Shown here: positions 1 to 5,138 of the stretch, piece by piece
Layout of the letters: the number at the start of each line of letters is the position of its first letter
Numbering within the stretch: position 1 is the stretch's first letter
DNA from: Flavobacterium sp.
GTDB lineage: Bacteria > Bacteroidota > Bacteroidia > Flavobacteriales > Flavobacteriaceae
Assembly (NCBI GenBank): GCA_005792865.1
Contig: SXQR01000164.1
Location: 1-5,138 of the forward strand
Length of the DNA: 5,138 nucleotides
Reading direction: 5' to 3'
Notes under the pieces: model-generated
Seen by the model: only the letters and a program-made list of their open reading frames with translations
What the model was told of the DNA's origin: nothing
The model's database searches: none
Position numbers and translations under genes: made by a program

Positions 1-516
1 CGAATCGGGTTCCACGACATTCTGGCCCTGTTTGAAGATCGGGCGTTGGGTCAGGTTGCCCACTGAGTCACGTATGCGCCCTGCAAATACCTCGTCCTTT
101 TCATAGTCCATCACGATGATCCCCGCCGTGAGTTCGATGTCCTGGTAATAGAGTTCGGCGCGGTCGTAAAGGGTGATGAGTTTTTTCTTCTGGTCTATCT
201 TGGTGTAGGTTTCGGCCTTGTATTTGATCTTGTCGCTGAGGATGGCGGGCTTTTTGACCGAATCTGTCCGGACCGTATCGGCAATTTTTACCAGATCCTG
301 CGTTATTACGTTGAGGGTGTCCGAAACCGGGGGTGCGATCGTATCTTTCTGGGATGCAATCGGTACCGAAATGGACCTTTGGACGGGCTCCTGCGCTTGC
401 GTCTTATTAGCCGGAATTGTTAGAAACATTGCTAATAAAACGATATTAAATAAGTTTGTGCGCAAAGGTTTAAGTGCTACTTTTGTGAAAATAAGGTGGA
501 GTTTTCGCCTCGCCAA
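1..516 (-). CDS. lptD: LptD-like LPS-assembly outer-membrane protein, N-terminal part (runs off left edge)
   Basis: This is the 5' part of a minus-strand gene that continues beyond base 1; about 172 codons are present. In the family, LptD is the outer-membrane beta-barrel that inserts LPS delivered by the periplasmic LptA-type bridge. The visible part has a basic N-terminus, then a hydrophobic signal segment (NLFNIVLLAMFLTIPA, ending near TQAQ at residues 39-42), a low-complexity linker rich in D, T, V and K, and from about residue 90 the OstA/LptA-like periplasmic fold (KYKAETYTKID, ITLYDRAELYYQDIEL, AGIIVMDY, GQNVVEPDS). The barrel lies outside the window. The start is uncertain. TTG at 516 is the furthest upstream after an in-frame TAA. 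TTG at 465 gives a neater signal peptide, and ATG at 427-429 would cut into it. The gene is transcribed divergently from the amidase gene. The call comes from recalled flavobacterial LptD N-termini, and the family assignment is fairly secure. Confidence 0.82.
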   Translation of the reverse strand, partial: MARRKLHLIFTKVALKPLRTNLFNIVLLAMFLTIPANKTQAQEPVQRSISVPIASQKDTIAPPVSDTLNVITQDLVKIADTVRTDSVKKPAILSDKIKYKAETYTKIDQKKKLITLYDRAELYYQDIELTAGIIVMDYEKDEVFAGRIRDSVGNLTQRPIFKQGQNVVEPDS

Positions 517-540
517 ACTTACTGATTATTTTTTGTCAAA
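514..540 (-). promoter_or_regulatory. Possible Bacteroidota-type promoter for the LptD-like gene
   Basis: Read on the minus strand, TAAGTTTG at 521-514 matches the Bacteroidota -7 consensus TAnnTTTG exactly. A TTTG that could serve as the -33 element lies upstream at 540-537. The 15-nt spacer between them is shorter than the roughly 17-23 nt usually reported, which weakens the call. If the promoter is used, transcription would begin a few bases downstream of 514. The TTG start at 516 would then lie outside the transcript, favouring the TTG at 465. Confidence 0.35.
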
Positions 541-558
541 AATACGCATTAAATGATA

Positions 559-590
559 TTGTGATTGGTGTTACACTTAAATTAACTTTT
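559..590 (+). promoter_or_regulatory. Weak candidate promoter for the amidase operon
   Basis: TAACTTTT at 583-590 differs from the Bacteroidota -7 consensus TAnnTTTG only in its last base. A TTG at 559-561 lies 21 nt upstream, within the usual spacing for a -33 element. The surrounding stretch (about 517-596) is much more AT-rich than the flanking genes, as expected of a control region between divergent genes. If real, the transcript would start almost at the ATG at 597, giving a very short or absent leader and ruling out the GTG start at 561. The motif is short and degenerate in AT-rich DNA, so this is only a suggestion. Confidence 0.2.
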
Positions 591-596
591 ACTTCC

Positions 597-1790
597 ATGG
601 GTCATAAAAAGTCGATTTCAAAGCTTTTTCTTGCCGTTTTTTGTACGTTTTCCCTTATAGGTTTCAGTCAGTCCACAAAATTCAAAGTTGCGCTCGATGC
701 AGGCCATGGGGCGAAGGATTTTGGCGCCGTGTACAACGGGCACATTGAGAAGAATATCGCACTTGCCGTCGCGACCAAGGTAGGGCGGATATTGGAAAGC
801 ACACCCGGCATCGACGTCATCTACACCCGCAAGACCGACGTGTTCATCGACCTTATCGAGCGCGCCAACATCGCCAACCGCGCCGATGCCCATATTTTCG
901 TTTCGATCCATTGTAACGCGAACAAGAATTCTGCGGCCTACGGCACCGAGACTTATGTGATGGGTATGACCAAAAACGCCTCTAACCTGGAGGCGGCCAA
1001 GCGCGAGAACTCGGTTATTACCCTTGAGAAGGATTACAAGCAGAAGTATGAAGGTTTTGACCCGAATTCGCCCGAATCGATGATCGGCATGACCATCATG
1101 CAGGAAGAGTACCTTGAGAATTCCATCGCGCTCGCAAGCAAGATCCAGGACATCTTCACCGACGCCCTGGGCAAGAAGAGCCGTGGGGTCAAGCAGGCGC
1201 CGTACATGGTCCTGCACAAGGCTTACATGCCGCGCGTGCTGGTCGAGATGGGATTCATTTCCAACCCGACGGAGGGCGCATACCTGGATTCGGAGGAAGG
1301 TCAGAACGAGACGGCCAAAGCCATTGCCGATGCGATCATCAGTTATAAAAAAGAGTACTTTGGTACCGGCGCCGGCGAGGAGATCGTGCAACGGCCGTCG
1401 CAAAAGGTCGTGGAGCCGGTCATCAAACCCACTCCGGACGATACGATCGTGCCACAGAAAGCCATCGTCAAGAATCCCGTTACCAAGGAACCGGAGGTCA
1501 AACCTGCCGCTCCGGGCGTGACCTTCAAGGTCCAGCTCGCCGTGAGCAGTACGAAACTCGACCTGATCCCCTCCAATTTTAACGGGCTCGGTTCGCTTTC
1601 CATGCTTACCTCGAACGGATTGTACAAATACATGTACGGCGAATCGTCAGATTACAACGAGGCGCGCCGCCTGATGCAGGAAGCCCGTGGCCGCGGATAT
1701 GAATCTGCATTCGTGATCGCCTTCCTCGACGGTCAGAAAATATCGATCCAGGAAGCGCTTGCCCCTGCGCCGACAACACCAAAAAGATAA
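597..1790 (+). CDS. Secreted N-acetylmuramoyl-L-alanine amidase (Amidase_3) with C-terminal SPOR-like domain
   Basis: This zinc amidase would cleave the bond between N-acetylmuramic acid and the stem peptide of peptidoglycan in the periplasm, as AmiA/B/C enzymes do during cell separation. The 397-residue protein starts with a signal peptide (basic MGHKKSISK, hydrophobic core about residues 10-23, probable cleavage near FSQS). The Amidase_3 domain spans about 29-253. Expected zinc ligands are H37 (DAGHG), E51 (GHIEKN) and H105 (VSIHCNAN), and the catalytic glutamate is E217 (VLVEMGF), so the active site looks complete. A proline/valine/lysine-rich linker (about 258-306) leads to a SPOR-like domain (about 308-388; FKVQLAVS, YKYMYG, AFVIAFLDGQKI), a fold that in the family binds denuded septal glycan. 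I chose ATG 597; a GTG at 561 would add 12 residues ahead of the signal peptide. The gene opens the plus-strand operon, and the next gene begins 3 nt after its stop. The enzyme class is secure; the SPOR assignment is probable. Confidence 0.93.
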   Translation: MGHKKSISKLFLAVFCTFSLIGFSQSTKFKVALDAGHGAKDFGAVYNGHIEKNIALAVATKVGRILESTPGIDVIYTRKTDVFIDLIERANIANRADAHIFVSIHCNANKNSAAYGTETYVMGMTKNASNLEAAKRENSVITLEKDYKQKYEGFDPNSPESMIGMTIMQEEYLENSIALASKIQDIFTDALGKKSRGVKQAPYMVLHKAYMPRVLVEMGFISNPTEGAYLDSEEGQNETAKAIADAIISYKKEYFGTGAGEEIVQRPSQKVVEPVIKPTPDDTIVPQKAIVKNPVTKEPEVKPAAPGVTFKVQLAVSSTKLDLIPSNFNGLGSLSMLTSNGLYKYMYGESSDYNEARRLMQEARGRGYESAFVIAFLDGQKISIQEALAPAPTTPKR

Positions 1791-1793
1791 AAT

Positions 1794-2765
1794 TTGAGAC
1801 TGACCAGAGAGATCAAAACCGCCATACTCGTCATCGTAAGCATCCTCCTTTTCATTTGGGGGTATAGCTTTTTAAAGGGACGCGACCTGTTTTCAGATTA
1901 CAAGACATTTTACGTCTATTATGACAACGTGGAAGGGCTTACCTCATCGGCGCCCGTGACCATCAGCGGGCTTGGCGTGGGCAAGGTGAGCGGGATCGAG
2001 CTGCAGCATGATTCGGGGAAGCTTCGGGTGGAACTCCAGATCAAGTCTGATTTTCCCATTTCCAAGACTTCGGTCGTCAACCTCTACGAGCCGGGCCTCA
2101 TCGGCGGCAAACAGATCCAGATCATCCCCGATCTTGCCAACAATGTCATGGCCGAATCCGGCGACACCCTTCAAAGCGGCGTGGTTCCCGGGCTGACGGC
2201 AGTCGTGGCGGACAAACTTGCACCGTTGCAGGAAAAGGTGGAAAAGATGGTGGTAAGCGCCGATGTTTTGCTCAAGAACTTCAATTCGGTATTGGACGCC
2301 AAGACCAGGGAAAACCTCAAGAGCAGCATTGCCAATCTCAATGCCACCCTCGCCGAATTCCGCACCACCGGCCAAAAGGCAAACGCGATGCTCGACAACA
2401 ACAGCGCGAAGCTTAGCAGTACCTTTACCAACATGGACAGGGCCTCGGGTAACTTTGCCAGGATATCCGATTCCATCGCCAAGGCCGACCTGGGCAAGAC
2501 CATCCGCGAATTGCAGGCCTCACTGGACAAATTTGACGGGATCATGAGCGATGCGCAATCGGGCAAGGGAACACTTGGCAAACTGCTCAAGGACGAGTCG
2601 CTCTACAACAACCTGAACAAATCCTCGCGCGAACTTGAGCTCCTGTTGCAGGACCTTCGCCTGAACCCGACGCGTTACGTCAACATATCGGTATTCGGGA
2701 AAAAGAACAAACCGTATCAGGCGCCAAAACCGCAGGATACCATCACGACCTATAATCCGCAATAA
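1794..2765 (+). CDS. MlaD/MCE family lipid-transport protein
   Basis: This is a single-pass inner-membrane protein with one MCE domain. By family, MlaD-type proteins form rings with an ABC transporter and carry phospholipids between the inner and outer membranes. The 323 residues begin with a short basic N-terminus (RLTREIK), then a transmembrane helix at about 9-27. The MCE domain lies at about 37-113, with conserved-looking YDNVEGL, APVTISGLGVGKV and LYEPGLIGGKQIQI segments. A long, mostly helical periplasmic tail follows (about 125-290), rich in heptad-like L/A and K/E and probably coiled coil. It ends with RLNPTRYVNISVFGKK near 289-304, which I recall as typical of flavobacterial members. 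The start is TTG at 1794: no in-frame ATG occurs before about residue 118, and the TM segment directly follows TTG. The partner ATPase and permease (MlaF/MlaE type) are not in the window. The stop TAA shares its last base with the next ATG, suggesting translational coupling. Confidence 0.9.
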   Translation: MRLTREIKTAILVIVSILLFIWGYSFLKGRDLFSDYKTFYVYYDNVEGLTSSAPVTISGLGVGKVSGIELQHDSGKLRVELQIKSDFPISKTSVVNLYEPGLIGGKQIQIIPDLANNVMAESGDTLQSGVVPGLTAVVADKLAPLQEKVEKMVVSADVLLKNFNSVLDAKTRENLKSSIANLNATLAEFRTTGQKANAMLDNNSAKLSSTFTNMDRASGNFARISDSIAKADLGKTIRELQASLDKFDGIMSDAQSGKGTLGKLLKDESLYNNLNKSSRELELLLQDLRLNPTRYVNISVFGKKNKPYQAPKPQDTITTYNPQ

Positions 2766-4096
2766 TGGGATACCTGGATAACATCCTCTTCGCCGTCATG
2801 CTGGCCATCGGCTTTGGTTATTTTGCCATCAATGTGCGCAAGCTAGTACGCAACATCAAATTGGGGCAACCCATTGACCGGTCTGACCGCAAGGGCGAAC
2901 GTTGGGCAAACATGGCCATGGTCGCGCTGGGACAATCCAAGATGGTGAAACGACCGGTCGCAGGATTTCTCCACATCATCGTGTACGCGGGTTTTGTCAT
3001 CATCAACATCGAATTGCTCGAGATCATCATCGACGGGCTGTTTGGCACCCACAGGCTTTTTGGTTTCATGGGCGGATTCTACAGCTTTTTGATCGGTTCC
3101 TTTGAAGTCCTCGCACTGTTGGTCCTGGTGGCGGTCATCACATTTTTGGTGAGGCGCAACATTATCAAATTGAGGCGATTTATCCATTCGGACCTAAAGG
3201 GATGGCCAAGGAGCGATGCCAATTACATCCTGTATTTTGAGATCGTCCTGATGTCGCTTTTCCTGCTGATGAACGCAGCCGATTACCACCTGCAGAACCT
3301 TCCCGGGGGTACCCCGCACTATGCGCAGGCCGGTGCCTTCCCGGTGTCGCAATTCCTTTCGCCGATCTTTGAGGGCATGTCAACCTCGGCGGTGATCATG
3401 CTCGAGAGGCTGTTTTGGTGGTTGCACATCGCGGGCATCCTGATCTTCATGAACTATCTGTACTATTCCAAACACCTTCACATCCTGCTCGCGTTCCCCA
3501 ATACCTGGTATGCCGACCTGGAACCGAAGGGAAAATTCAGGAACCTCGATTCGGTCACGGCCGAAGTCAAGCTGATGATGGACCCCGGTGCCGATCCTTT
3601 TGCGGCTCCGGCCAATCCCGACGCGGTCCCGGCAAAATTCGGGGCGAGCGACGTACTTGACCTTGACCGTGTGCAGTTGTTGAATGCCTACACCTGCACC
3701 GAGTGCGGGCGATGCACATCGGCCTGTCCGGCCAACATCACCGGCAAGAAACTTTCGCCGCGCAAGATCATGATGGACACGCGCGACCGTTTGGAAGAGG
3801 TGGGCCGCAACATTGACCGCAACAAGGGCGTCTTTGTGCCCGACAACAAACAGCTGCTGAACGATTACATCACGCCGGAAGAACTCTGGGCCTGCACCAC
3901 CTGCAATGCGTGCGTGGAAGAATGCCCGGTCAACATCAGCCCGCTGTCCATCATCATGGACATGAGGCGTTACCTGGTCATGGAACAAAGTGCGGCCCCG
4001 ATGTCGCTCAACGCGATGATGACCAACATAGAGAACAATGCCGCGCCGTGGCAATACAACCAGCAGGACCGCCTGAACTGGCGCAACAGCAATTAA
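2765..4096 (+). CDS. Membrane-bound (Fe-S)-binding protein, HdrE/HdrC-like fusion with two [4Fe-4S] motifs
   Basis: This is a probable membrane electron-transfer subunit of 443 residues. The N-terminal half has about five hydrophobic helices (near 4-22, 67-89, 104-129, 154-171 and 216-234). Histidines in or beside helices (H70; H221, H237, H239) are candidate b-haem ligands, as in the NarI/HdrE-type cytochrome b fold. The C-terminal half is soluble. It carries two ferredoxin-like motifs of the form CxxCxxCxxxCP, at C311/C314/C317/C321 and C377/C380/C383/C387, each able to bind a [4Fe-4S] cluster and resembling HdrC. ATG at 2765 overlaps the upstream stop by one base. The next gene, a CCG-domain protein, begins 9 nt downstream; in heterodisulfide-reductase-type enzymes and relatives such as HdrDE and DsrMK these parts work together, often with quinones. 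The Fe-S motifs are plain in the sequence; haem binding and quinone use are inference. The donor and acceptor are unknown, and no flavin or substrate dehydrogenase gene is present here. Confidence 0.9.
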   Translation: MGYLDNILFAVMLAIGFGYFAINVRKLVRNIKLGQPIDRSDRKGERWANMAMVALGQSKMVKRPVAGFLHIIVYAGFVIINIELLEIIIDGLFGTHRLFGFMGGFYSFLIGSFEVLALLVLVAVITFLVRRNIIKLRRFIHSDLKGWPRSDANYILYFEIVLMSLFLLMNAADYHLQNLPGGTPHYAQAGAFPVSQFLSPIFEGMSTSAVIMLERLFWWLHIAGILIFMNYLYYSKHLHILLAFPNTWYADLEPKGKFRNLDSVTAEVKLMMDPGADPFAAPANPDAVPAKFGASDVLDLDRVQLLNAYTCTECGRCTSACPANITGKKLSPRKIMMDTRDRLEEVGRNIDRNKGVFVPDNKQLLNDYITPEELWACTTCNACVEECPVNISPLSIIMDMRRYLVMEQSAAPMSLNAMMTNIENNAAPWQYNQQDRLNWRNSN

Positions 4097-4105
4097 AAGA
4101 TCAGC

Positions 4106-4897
4106 ATGTCAGATAATTTGACCGTACGCACGATGGCCGAAATGATGGCCGAGGGACGCGACCCCGAATTCCTTTTTTGGGTGGGCTGCGCAGGGAGTTT
4201 TGACGACCGGGCCCGCAAAATCACGCGTGCCTTTGTCCGGATCATGAATACGGCCAATATACCCTTTGCGGTACTGGGAACTGAGGAGAGCTGCAACGGA
4301 GACCCGGCCAAGCGCGCGGGCAACGAGTTCCTGTTCCAGATGCAGGCCATGATGAACATTGAGGTGCTCAACGGCTACGGCGTGAAAAAGATCGTCACGG
4401 CATGCCCGCACTGTTTCAATACCCTGGCCAACGAATACCCCGGATTGGGCGGCAAGTACGAGGTGATCCACCATACGCAATTGCTCAAGTCGCTTCTCGA
4501 CGAGGGAAGGCTCTCCATCGAGGGCGGCCAGTTCCGCGGCAAGCGCATCACCTTTCACGATCCCTGTTACCTGGGTCGCGCCAACAATGTATATGAAGCA
4601 CCACGCGAGTTGATCCGAAAGCTGGACGCCGAATTGGTGGAGATGAAACGCTCACGGGCCAACGGCCTTTGTTGCGGTGCCGGCGGGGCGCAGATGTTTA
4701 AGGACGCCGAACCCGGTTTCAAGGAAATCAATATCGAGCGCACCGAGGAAGCACTGGCTCTCGAGCCGACAATAATTGCGGCAGGGTGCCCGTTTTGCAA
4801 TACGATGCTGACCGATGGCGTCAAACACAGTGAAAAGGAGGGCCAGGTAAAGGTCCTCGACATCGCCGAATTGATCGCAAACGCCCAGGACCTGTAA
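4106..4897 (+). CDS. CCG-domain (Fe-S)-binding protein, HdrB/HdrD-like
   Basis: This is a soluble 263-residue protein with two cysteine-rich CCG-type repeats (PF02754 family). Such repeats bind unusual [4Fe-4S] clusters in heterodisulfide reductase HdrB/HdrD and occur in GlpC, LutA and GlcF relatives. Repeat 1 has C28 (WVGCAGS), C63 (ESCNGD, with Asn64 in place of the second Cys) and C100/C103 (ACPHC). Repeat 2 is complete: C154 (DPCYLGR), C189/C190 (LCCGAGGAQM) and C228/C231 (GCPFC). There is no signal peptide or membrane helix, so it probably docks on the cytoplasmic face of the membrane protein encoded just upstream, 9 nt away, which supplies ferredoxin-like clusters and a membrane anchor. 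The start ATG at 4106 is the first in frame after the upstream stop and lies close before the conserved FWVGC. Together the pair resembles HdrD split from its HdrC-like part. The family is secure. The substrate is unknown; a heterodisulfide, a quinone-linked oxidation or another redox partner cannot be distinguished. Confidence 0.92.
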   Translation: MSDNLTVRTMAEMMAEGRDPEFLFWVGCAGSFDDRARKITRAFVRIMNTANIPFAVLGTEESCNGDPAKRAGNEFLFQMQAMMNIEVLNGYGVKKIVTACPHCFNTLANEYPGLGGKYEVIHHTQLLKSLLDEGRLSIEGGQFRGKRITFHDPCYLGRANNVYEAPRELIRKLDAELVEMKRSRANGLCCGAGGAQMFKDAEPGFKEINIERTEEALALEPTIIAAGCPFCNTMLTDGVKHSEKEGQVKVLDIAELIANAQDL

Positions 4898-4899
4898 TT

Positions 4900-5138
4900 A
4901 TGTACGTACCCTTCAACGAAATGCCCGAAGAGGCAAGGATCTGGATTTACCAGTCAAACCGCAGGTTCACCGATGCCGAAGCAGCCGAGATCGAGTCGAT
5001 GACCCATGCCTTCACCCAGGAGTGGGCCGCGCATGGAACCGGCCTTCGCGCCTCGTTCCAGATTCTCTATAACCGGTTTATCGTTCTGGCCGTTGACCAG
5101 GAGCCGCAGCTGGCCACGGGTTGTTCGATAGACGCATC
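4900..5138 (+). CDS. Conserved flavobacterial protein, often labelled 'ABC transporter ATPase' (5' part; runs off right edge)
   Basis: The first 79 codons of a gene continue past base 5138. ATG 4900 lies 2 nt after the upstream stop, so it is very probably in the same operon. The visible part begins MYVPFNEMPEEARIWIYQSN. It has a charged helical stretch (about 23-44), a segment with alternating hydrophobics (FQILYNRFIVLAVD, about 53-66) and a GCSIDA motif at 74-79. I recall it as a small protein (roughly 150-160 residues) conserved in Flavobacteriaceae and annotated in databases as an ABC transporter ATPase. No Walker A (GxxxxGKS/T) is visible, and a protein this short could not hold a full ATPase domain, so I would not accept that name on this evidence. 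There is no signal peptide or membrane segment, so it is probably cytoplasmic. Its role is unknown. Confidence 0.8.
   Translation, partial: MYVPFNEMPEEARIWIYQSNRRFTDAEAAEIESMTHAFTQEWAAHGTGLRASFQILYNRFIVLAVDQEPQLATGCSIDA

Noticed and set aside
218..556. Plus-strand open frame of 112 codons
   Set aside because: It lies antisense to the LptD-like gene, whose minus-strand frame gives recognisable signal-peptide and OstA-like sequence. The plus-strand translation resembles nothing I know.
561..596. GTG at 561 as start of the amidase
   Set aside because: It would put 12 extra residues (MIGVTLKLTFTS) before an already complete signal peptide, and it overlaps the likely promoter region. ATG 597 is better, though not proven.
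517..596. Small RNA, riboswitch or terminator hairpin in the divergent gap
   Set aside because: The stretch is AT-rich with short T and A runs, but I saw no stable GC-rich stem followed by a T run and no known riboswitch pattern.
618..1403. Minus-strand open frame of 261 codons antisense to the amidase
   Set aside because: It is long only because GC-rich wobble positions in the amidase gene remove stops from the opposite strand. Its product has no recognisable domain, and the sense frame holds a complete amidase active site.
3690..3930. The two CxxCxxCxxxC motifs as an internal duplication or DNA repeat
   Set aside because: They are the normal paired cluster sites of a 2[4Fe-4S] ferredoxin-like domain. 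The DNA around them is not repeated.
3380..4054. Minus-strand open frame of 224 codons antisense to the Fe-S membrane protein
   Set aside because: The translation is rich in H, R, D and V, typical of antisense shadow frames. The sense strand encodes clear membrane helices and two [4Fe-4S] motifs over the same bases.

Overview
The window looks like ordinary chromosomal DNA from a member of the Flavobacteriaceae, probably a Flavobacterium-like organism with unusually GC-rich coding sequence. The pointers are the protein content, TTG starts without clear Shine-Dalgarno sequences, a TAnnTTTG-type promoter element of the Bacteroidota kind, and a gene order I recognise from flavobacteria. The taxonomic call rests on recalled family resemblance, not on a search.

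Layout. Positions 1-516 on the minus strand hold the 5' end of an LptD-like outer-membrane LPS-assembly protein, which runs off the left edge. An AT-rich divergent control region follows at about 517-596. The rest is one compact plus-strand run of five genes: a secreted N-acetylmuramoyl-L-alanine amidase with a C-terminal SPOR-like domain (597-1790); a single-pass MlaD/MCE lipid-transport protein (1794-2765); a polytopic membrane protein with two [4Fe-4S] motifs (2765-4096); a CCG-domain, HdrB/HdrD-like Fe-S protein (4106-4897); and the start of a small conserved flavobacterial protein often labelled 'ABC transporter ATPase' (4900 to the right edge). The gaps in this run are 3 nt, a 1-nt overlap, 9 nt and 2 nt, so it reads as a single operon.

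How the genes fit together. The first three genes (LptD, amidase, MCE) all serve the cell envelope: LPS export, peptidoglycan cleavage and lipid trafficking between membranes. The next two look like the two halves of a membrane-bound heterodisulfide-reductase-type electron-transfer module: a membrane anchor with candidate haem-ligand histidines and two ferredoxin-like clusters, plus a CCG subunit. Their electron donor and acceptor cannot be read from the window.

I found no mobile element, CRISPR array, RNA gene, clear terminator, frameshift or sign of recent transfer. Nothing convinces me that the window holds an undescribed system. The most open questions are the physiological role of the Fe-S pair, the asymmetric cysteine motifs in its CCG subunit, and the function of the last gene.
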